Shown: positions 59,282-64,000 of the stretch, in pieces
How the letters are laid out: every line of letters begins with the position of its first letter
Position numbering within the stretch: position 1 is the stretch's first letter
Assembly: GCA_028279425.1 (NCBI GenBank)
Contig: JANQNV010000172.1
Coordinates: forward strand, 1-64,000
DNA length: 64,000 nt
Source: Longimicrobiales bacterium
GTDB lineage: Bacteria > Gemmatimonadota > Gemmatimonadetes > Longimicrobiales > Gaopeijiaceae
Direction: 5' to 3'
Notes under the pieces: model-generated
Databases searched by the model: none
The model's input: the letters and a program-made list of their open reading frames with translations, nothing else
What the model was told of the DNA's origin: nothing
Program-made: the position numbers and the translations under genes

Positions 59282-60775
59282 TCACCCTCCGGCCGATCCC
59301 GAATTCGAACGACCTCCACGCCCCGTCGGCCAAAAGGCTTCGTCGAAGGTGCCGCTCCGCGCTCCGTTGAGGACGAACGAATGGAGCGTCGTGGTGTGGG
59401 GCGGAGGGGAACTATTCGGGACGAAAGAGCCGAGCACGATATTGCCGTCGGGACTGATCGCCCCGGTCGCGTCGATGTGTTCTCCAGGGAGAACCACTTC
59501 CCACAAAAGGCGTCCCTGAGGATCGACAGCCGTAATCGCTCCGACAGGAGTCGTAGAGAACACCGTGCCATCTGCACCCACAAGTGGCGTCGAATGGAAC
59601 GAACCGGGGTACGACCAGCGGATCGATCCTGCCGGATCAATCGCGTGGATCCCATTGCTCCCCACGTATAGGGTACCATCAGGGCCGATGGCGGGAGCAG
59701 ACTGGACACCGAACTGGAGCGAATGGATCTTCGTGTTCCAACGTCTCGTCCCGTCAGGGGCCACGGCGTAGACCTCGCCATCAGCACAACCGAAGTAGAT
59801 CGTACCATCAGCGCCGATTACAGGGGATGACCCGATCCAATCGTTGGCTTGGAACGTCCAGCGAAGTGAGCCGTCGGGGTTGATCGCATAAAGCAGATCA
59901 TTGTATCCCCCGACGTACACCGTGCCGTCTTGGGCGACAGCCGGTGACGAGTACTGGAAGTGACGGGCTTCGACTTGGAAGGTCCAGAGCACCTCGCCGT
60001 CCGGGCTGATGGCCATTAGGCGGTCGCCCCCGGCGTTGTATATCGTGCCGTCGGGTCCGATGGCCGGGGTGAGGTTGGAGTCGTCGGGGTGCGTGTCGAT
60101 CATCCACCGAATCGTGCCACCAGGAGCAACGGCCACCATGCGCCCACGATAGGGGCGGTTGGTTCGGGACTCGATGTAGAGCGTGCCGTCCGCGCCGATG
60201 GCTGGAATGGTCGGGCTCGAGAGAGGCAGCTTGACACTCCAACCGATCGTGCCCTCCGAAGTGACGGCGTACCACGTGGTCGTATCCGCCGAAAAGTCTG
60301 TCGAACCCACGTACACTAGGCCGTCCTGCCCAACAGTAAGGCCGCCAGTGACCGCGCCGGTCGATAAGGGAAGCGACCAGCCGGGATCGATGGCGTCGGC
60401 CACATTGACGCGTCGAGATCCAACCACCCCGCCCGTTGTCTCTGCCGTCACCGTAGCCACGCCCCAACTGCGCCCGGTGGTAGTGCCGAGCTGGTCCACC
60501 TCGAGCACGGCTGGGTCAGAACTGGTCCAGGAGAAGAGATCGGGATGCGTGGCCGAGCTGAACTGGACGCCCTCCGCCGAGTATCCCCGAGCGTAGGTAC
60601 GAACAGGAACGCTGAGCGTGTCGAGGTACTGCTGGTACGGAACCATCTCGATGGAGACGATCGCAGAGGTGGTGTCTGGCGCTTGCGGACCGGCGACCGG
60701 GGGGGCGCCGTCGGTACACGCCAGGGCGCCGAGGGCGAGTACGCCGGCGAACAGGCGGGAGGGTCGGGCAATCAT
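59282..60775 (-). CDS. Eight-bladed PQQ-like propeller lipoprotein, copy 3
   Basis: 497 residues, minus strand. The signal MIARPSRLFAGVLALGALAC has the lipobox ALAC. A Big-2-like module (LFSWTSSDPAVLEVDQLGTT) precedes eight propeller repeats (TPAIGPDGTIYNAGG, SSPVIGADGTIYFGC). The C-terminus EAFWPTGRGGRSNSGSAGG keeps the pattern of copies 1 and 2. It is clearly more divergent, so the duplication is older or the copy has specialised. It converges on the SusC-type receptor gene. Confidence 0.85.
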   Translation of the reverse strand: MIARPSRLFAGVLALGALACTDGAPPVAGPQAPDTTSAIVSIEMVPYQQYLDTLSVPVRTYARGYSAEGVQFSSATHPDLFSWTSSDPAVLEVDQLGTTTGRSWGVATVTAETTGGVVGSRRVNVADAIDPGWSLPLSTGAVTGGLTVGQDGLVYVGSTDFSADTTTWYAVTSEGTIGWSVKLPLSSPTIPAIGADGTLYIESRTNRPYRGRMVAVAPGGTIRWMIDTHPDDSNLTPAIGPDGTIYNAGGDRLMAISPDGEVLWTFQVEARHFQYSSPAVAQDGTVYVGGYNDLLYAINPDGSLRWTFQANDWIGSSPVIGADGTIYFGCADGEVYAVAPDGTRRWNTKIHSLQFGVQSAPAIGPDGTLYVGSNGIHAIDPAGSIRWSYPGSFHSTPLVGADGTVFSTTPVGAITAVDPQGRLLWEVVLPGEHIDATGAISPDGNIVLGSFVPNSSPPPHTTTLHSFVLNGARSGTFDEAFWPTGRGGRSNSGSAGG

Positions 60776-60911
60776 GAACGCGCAACGGCCTGGAGCAGCG
60801 GGGTGAGCCCGGAGGCGAGACGACCGATGGACCAACGTACGTTGCTGTCCGGTAAGTTGCGAATCCGTATCGCGCACCTCGTGGGGACCCCGGAGGGCCG
60901 CTCCCCCCCGC

Positions 60912-61478
60912 TCAGCGTCCCCCGGACCCCAGGAACCGCTCCGGGATCGGATTGTCGTCGGTTTCGCTGGCCCAGAAGATCGTCATGATCCACCAGCGCG
61001 ACCCGTCGTTCAGCAGCTGAAACGAGTTCACCCCGCGGGCGAACGGCTCGGCATCGTCGGCGTTGCGGCGTGAGTCGTAGGCGCTCATGAGGTGCACGAC
61101 GGGGCCGTACCGCTCCACCACACGCCCGATCTCGGTTTCGAAGAAGCCGTTTGCGACGAGGCCGGGATCCGCCGCCTCGATGTACTCCTCTGGGCTCCAC
61201 ACCTGATGGCCGACCTGCCCGTTCGGGGTCGTGCCGGTGGGAATCAACCGGGCTCCCGGCGCCATCAGCGAACGGAAGCGATCCCAGTCGCGTGCCTGCC
61301 CGGCGGGTCCGGAGATCGATTCGTACACGGCGGCCATGATGCCGTCGATGCTCGACACGTCGGCCGGATCCGGCTCGACCGTCTGTGCCTGGGCGAGCGA
61401 TGGCCCCCCGAACACGAGCGCGACCGCAAGGCCAGCCGCAGCCACCATCCCCCCGACTCCCCACATGCGTCCTCTCAT
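60912..61478 (-). CDS. Secreted SnoaL/NTF2-like protein
   Basis: 188 residues. The signal peptide is cut near SLAQAQ. The mature domain resembles DUF4440/SnoaL-like NTF2-fold proteins (MAAVYESISGPAGQARDWDRF, LMAPGARLIPTGTTPNG, SFQLLNDGSRWWIMTIFWASE). GAGGAG lies eight bases before the ATG. NTF2-like proteins bind small hydrophobic ligands or act as enzymes; no active site is assigned. It diverges from mutS. Confidence 0.75.
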   Translation of the reverse strand: MRGRMWGVGGMVAAAGLAVALVFGGPSLAQAQTVEPDPADVSSIDGIMAAVYESISGPAGQARDWDRFRSLMAPGARLIPTGTTPNGQVGHQVWSPEEYIEAADPGLVANGFFETEIGRVVERYGPVVHLMSAYDSRRNADDAEPFARGVNSFQLLNDGSRWWIMTIFWASETDDNPIPERFLGSGGR

Positions 61479-61668
61479 GGTGCGTCTCCTCGATGCGAAA
61501 GCGATGCAGCGTCATCGTCCCGTCAGTATACGCGGCCGGGCGGCGTGCTGCCCCGGTTGATCCCGCCGTGGCGGGCCGGGTAGCTTCGAGAGCGCCGCCG
61601 CTGCTCCCTCGCGTCGCGACCCTCGCGCGTCGTCACCCTCGCCCTTCGCCGTTCCCGCCTCCGCTGCC

Positions 61669-64000
61669 ATGGCTTCTGCCCAAGACACGCCGCTCATGCA
61701 ACAGTGGCATGAGGTGAAGCGCCGGCACCGCGATGCCCTGGTGTTCTTTCGAGTGGGCGACTTCTACGAGTTGTTCAATCAAGACGCCGAGGAGGGGTCC
61801 AAGATCCTCGGGCTGACGCTCACGAGTCGCAACAACGGGGCGTCGGCGCGCGTCCCGCTCGCGGGGATCCCGGTCAAGGCGCTCGACGACTACCTGCCGC
61901 GCCTCGTGCAGGCGGGGCGTCGGGTCGCGATCTGCGAGCAGGTGGAGGACCCCGCCACGGCCAAGGGCATCGTGCGGCGCGAGGTGACGGAGACGATCAC
62001 CCCCGGCACGGTCTTGCACGACACCCTGCTCGACGCCCGCCGCAACACCTATCTGGTGGCGGTGACCCCGTTGGTCGGCGGCGTGCGGGGGGTGGCCTCG
62101 TTCGACCTGTCGACGGGCGAGTTGACGCTCCAGGAGGTCGACGACCCCATGCTGGGCCACGAGCTCGGGCGGTTGGAGCCGTCCGAGGTGTTGGCTCCGC
62201 GCGACGACGAGCACGAGTCCGGCCTGGCCGACGCGCTCGCGCGGATCGGGAGTGGTCCGGCGGTGACGTGGCGCGATGCCTGGCTGTTCGACTTCGCGCT
62301 CGCGCGCGACGAGCTCACCACCCGCTATCGGGTGCAGAGCCTCGACGGGTTCGGCCTCGAAGGGCGCGACGAACTCCTCGTGCGGGCCGCTGGCGCCGTC
62401 GTCACCTACGTGCACGAAATCCGGCCCTCGGGTGTCGCCCACCTCCGTCCCCCGCGCCTCGTGCGGCGCGGCGCCTCGATGGTGCTCGACGAGATGACCC
62501 GCCGCAATCTCGAGCTCGTCGAGCCGTTGCGCGCCGGCGACGGCGGCGGGACGCTGTTGGAGGTGCTCGACGAACCGGTCACCGCCATGGGGGGACGACT
62601 GCTGCGGCGATGGGTCCTGCGGCCGCTGGTCGATGCGCCGGCCATCTGGGCGCGCCAGGAGGCCGTGGCCGATCTGGTCGACGACGCCGCGTTGCGCCGG
62701 GCCCTGCGCGCCGCACTCCGTCCGATCCACGACCTCGAGCGGGTTGCGGGCAAGCTGGGCGTCGGCCGGGTGAATCCCCGCGAGCTGGCCGGTCTGCGGC
62801 GATCCCTCGCCAGCCTCCCGGCCGTGCGCGACGCCGCCGCCGGGGCGGGCGCCGAGTTGCTCGGGCGGCTTGCCGCCGACTTCGACCTGCTCGAAGACGT
62901 GGCCGCGCTCCTCGATACCGCCCTGGCCGACGATGTCCCCGCCACACTGCAGGACGGCGGGGTGATTCGGTCGGGCTTCAACGCCGAGTTGGACGAGTTG
63001 CGCGAGGTCCGCGATGGGGCCGTCGACTTCATCGCGGCTCTGCAGGTGCGGGAGCGCGAGCGCACGGGGATCGGGTCGCTCAAGGTCGGCTTCAACAAGG
63101 TGTTCGGCTACTACCTGGAGGTCACGAGGGCCAACCTCGATCGGGTGCCCGACACGTACGTGCGCAAGCAGACACTCGCGAACGCCGAACGCTACTTCAC
63201 CCCCGAGCTGAAGGAGTGGGAGCAGAAGGTGTTCGGGGCAGAGGACCGCATGGCCGCGCTCGAGGCGGAGCTGTTCGCCCAGGTGCGAGAGCAGGTTGCC
63301 GGGCAGGTGGCGCGGCTGCAGGAGACCGCCGCCGGTGTGGCCACCCTCGACGTCCTCGCCGCCCTCGCCGAGGTCGCGGTTTCCCGGCGCTACGTGCGTC
63401 CCGAGGTGCACACCGGCTACGAGATGCGCATCGTGGCCGGGCGGCACCCCGTGGTCGAGACGAAGATGCCCCGCGAGGAGTTCATCCCCAACGACCTGCA
63501 CCTCGACGACGAGGGCTTTCTCGTCATCCTGACCGGCCCCAACATGGCCGGAAAGAGCACGGTGCTGAGGCAGGTGGGGCTCATCCAGCTCCTCGCCCAG
63601 ATGGGCAGCTTCGTGCCCGCCGACGCCGCGTGCATCCCCGTCGCCGACCGGCTGTTCACCCGGGTCGGCGCCTCCGACAACCTCGTTCGGGGGCAGTCGA
63701 CCTTCATGGTCGAGATGCACGAGACCGCCGCGATTCTCCACGGGGCGACCCGCCGGTCGCTCGTGCTGCTCGACGAGATCGGGCGGGGCACCAGCACCTA
63801 CGACGGGGTCTCGATCGCCTGGGCGGTGACGGAGCACATTCACGAGCATCTCGGCTGCAAAGCCGTGTTCGCGACGCATTATCACGAGCTCACCCAGTTG
63901 GGCGACCTCCTGCCCGGGGTCCGCAACCTCAACGTGTCGGTGCGAGAAGTCGGAGACGACATCGTGTTCCTGCGACGTCTGGAGCCGGGCGGTGCCGACC
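61669..64000 (+). CDS. mutS: DNA mismatch repair protein MutS (partial, runs off right edge)
   Basis: 777 residues are visible and the reading frame is open at the window edge. The mismatch-recognition domain carries the F-x-E motif (GDFYELF, Phe32 and Glu34). The connector, core and clamp follow. The ATPase domain has Walker A GPNMAGKST at about 622-630, STFMVEM, the Walker B region DEIGRGTST at about 702-710 and ATHYHEL. All hallmarks of MutS1 are intact. A further ~100 residues would be expected after position 64000. No strong ribosome-binding site precedes the ATG. Confidence 0.96.
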   Translation, partial: MASAQDTPLMQQWHEVKRRHRDALVFFRVGDFYELFNQDAEEGSKILGLTLTSRNNGASARVPLAGIPVKALDDYLPRLVQAGRRVAICEQVEDPATAKGIVRREVTETITPGTVLHDTLLDARRNTYLVAVTPLVGGVRGVASFDLSTGELTLQEVDDPMLGHELGRLEPSEVLAPRDDEHESGLADALARIGSGPAVTWRDAWLFDFALARDELTTRYRVQSLDGFGLEGRDELLVRAAGAVVTYVHEIRPSGVAHLRPPRLVRRGASMVLDEMTRRNLELVEPLRAGDGGGTLLEVLDEPVTAMGGRLLRRWVLRPLVDAPAIWARQEAVADLVDDAALRRALRAALRPIHDLERVAGKLGVGRVNPRELAGLRRSLASLPAVRDAAAGAGAELLGRLAADFDLLEDVAALLDTALADDVPATLQDGGVIRSGFNAELDELREVRDGAVDFIAALQVRERERTGIGSLKVGFNKVFGYYLEVTRANLDRVPDTYVRKQTLANAERYFTPELKEWEQKVFGAEDRMAALEAELFAQVREQVAGQVARLQETAAGVATLDVLAALAEVAVSRRYVRPEVHTGYEMRIVAGRHPVVETKMPREEFIPNDLHLDDEGFLVILTGPNMAGKSTVLRQVGLIQLLAQMGSFVPADAACIPVADRLFTRVGASDNLVRGQSTFMVEMHETAAILHGATRRSLVLLDEIGRGTSTYDGVSIAWAVTEHIHEHLGCKAVFATHYHELTQLGDLLPGVRNLNVSVREVGDDIVFLRRLEPGGAD

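Noticed and set aside
61633-63885. Long open frame antisense to mutS
   Set aside because: Shadow of mutS. No recognisable domain, and mutS motifs are intact on the plus strand.

Overview
The window is high-GC, gene-dense bacterial DNA carried on one contig. The gene set points to the phylum Gemmatimonadota or a close relative. It includes a PadR regulator coupled to a duplicated ADOP-type FtsX permease, SusC/SusD-like outer membrane pairs in a high-GC genome, many secreted serine hydrolases, an active/inactive M16 peptidase pair, lipoproteins with Big-type Ig domains, and a zinc-finger anti-sigma next to an RpoE-like sigma. This assignment rests on gene content only. No rRNA or tRNA gene, CRISPR array, insertion sequence or phage gene was seen.

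Layout. 1-0.6 kb: remnant of a BTAD-type regulator. 0.6-6.5 kb: serine hydrolases, YjbQ, YqgE, an alpha/beta hydrolase and a small outer-membrane barrel, with an 11-unit 20-bp tandem repeat at 5671-5890. 6.6-9.7 kb: padR-ADOP operon with a palindromic operator candidate. 9.8-24.7 kb: ten minus-strand genes in one direction, most overlapping or nearly so: amidohydrolase, MscS channel, Ycf46-like AAA ATPase, thioredoxin-like protein, sorbosone/glucose dehydrogenase-like lipoprotein, then a five-gene polyketide operon. That operon holds a 1914-residue KS-AT-KR-DH-ACP synthase, two alpha/beta hydrolases resembling the exosortase-A-associated hydrolase pair, a glycosidase-like lipoprotein and a GNAT. 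24.8-36.8 kb: housekeeping block with gpmI, TPR protein, M16 pair, NUDIX hydrolase, RpoE-like sigma and anti-sigma, DNA polymerase III delta, SPOR protein and a DPP-IV-like peptidase. 36.9-42 kb: membrane protein, SLC12-type transporter and a HEAT-cyclophilin lipoprotein. 42.4-59.3 kb: accessory outer-membrane region with a SusC-SusD set and two lipoproteins, a barrel-less plug-like protein with a decayed tandem copy, an amidase, an ECF sigma with a small secreted protein, two tandem eight-bladed propeller lipoproteins and a second SusC-type receptor that has no SusD. 59.3-64 kb: a third propeller lipoprotein, a SnoaL-like protein and mutS, which runs off the right edge.

How the genes work together. 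The polyketide operon looks like a self-contained pathway: one partially reducing module, two hydrolases that could release or edit acyl chains, and downstream tailoring genes. The 42-59 kb region looks like outer-membrane uptake and surface-binding machinery. The first receptor has the normal SusD partner. The second has only propeller lipoproteins beside it. Chained ATGA stop/start overlaps are common and support the operon calls. Most of the long extra open frames in this DNA are antisense shadows caused by GC-rich codon use.
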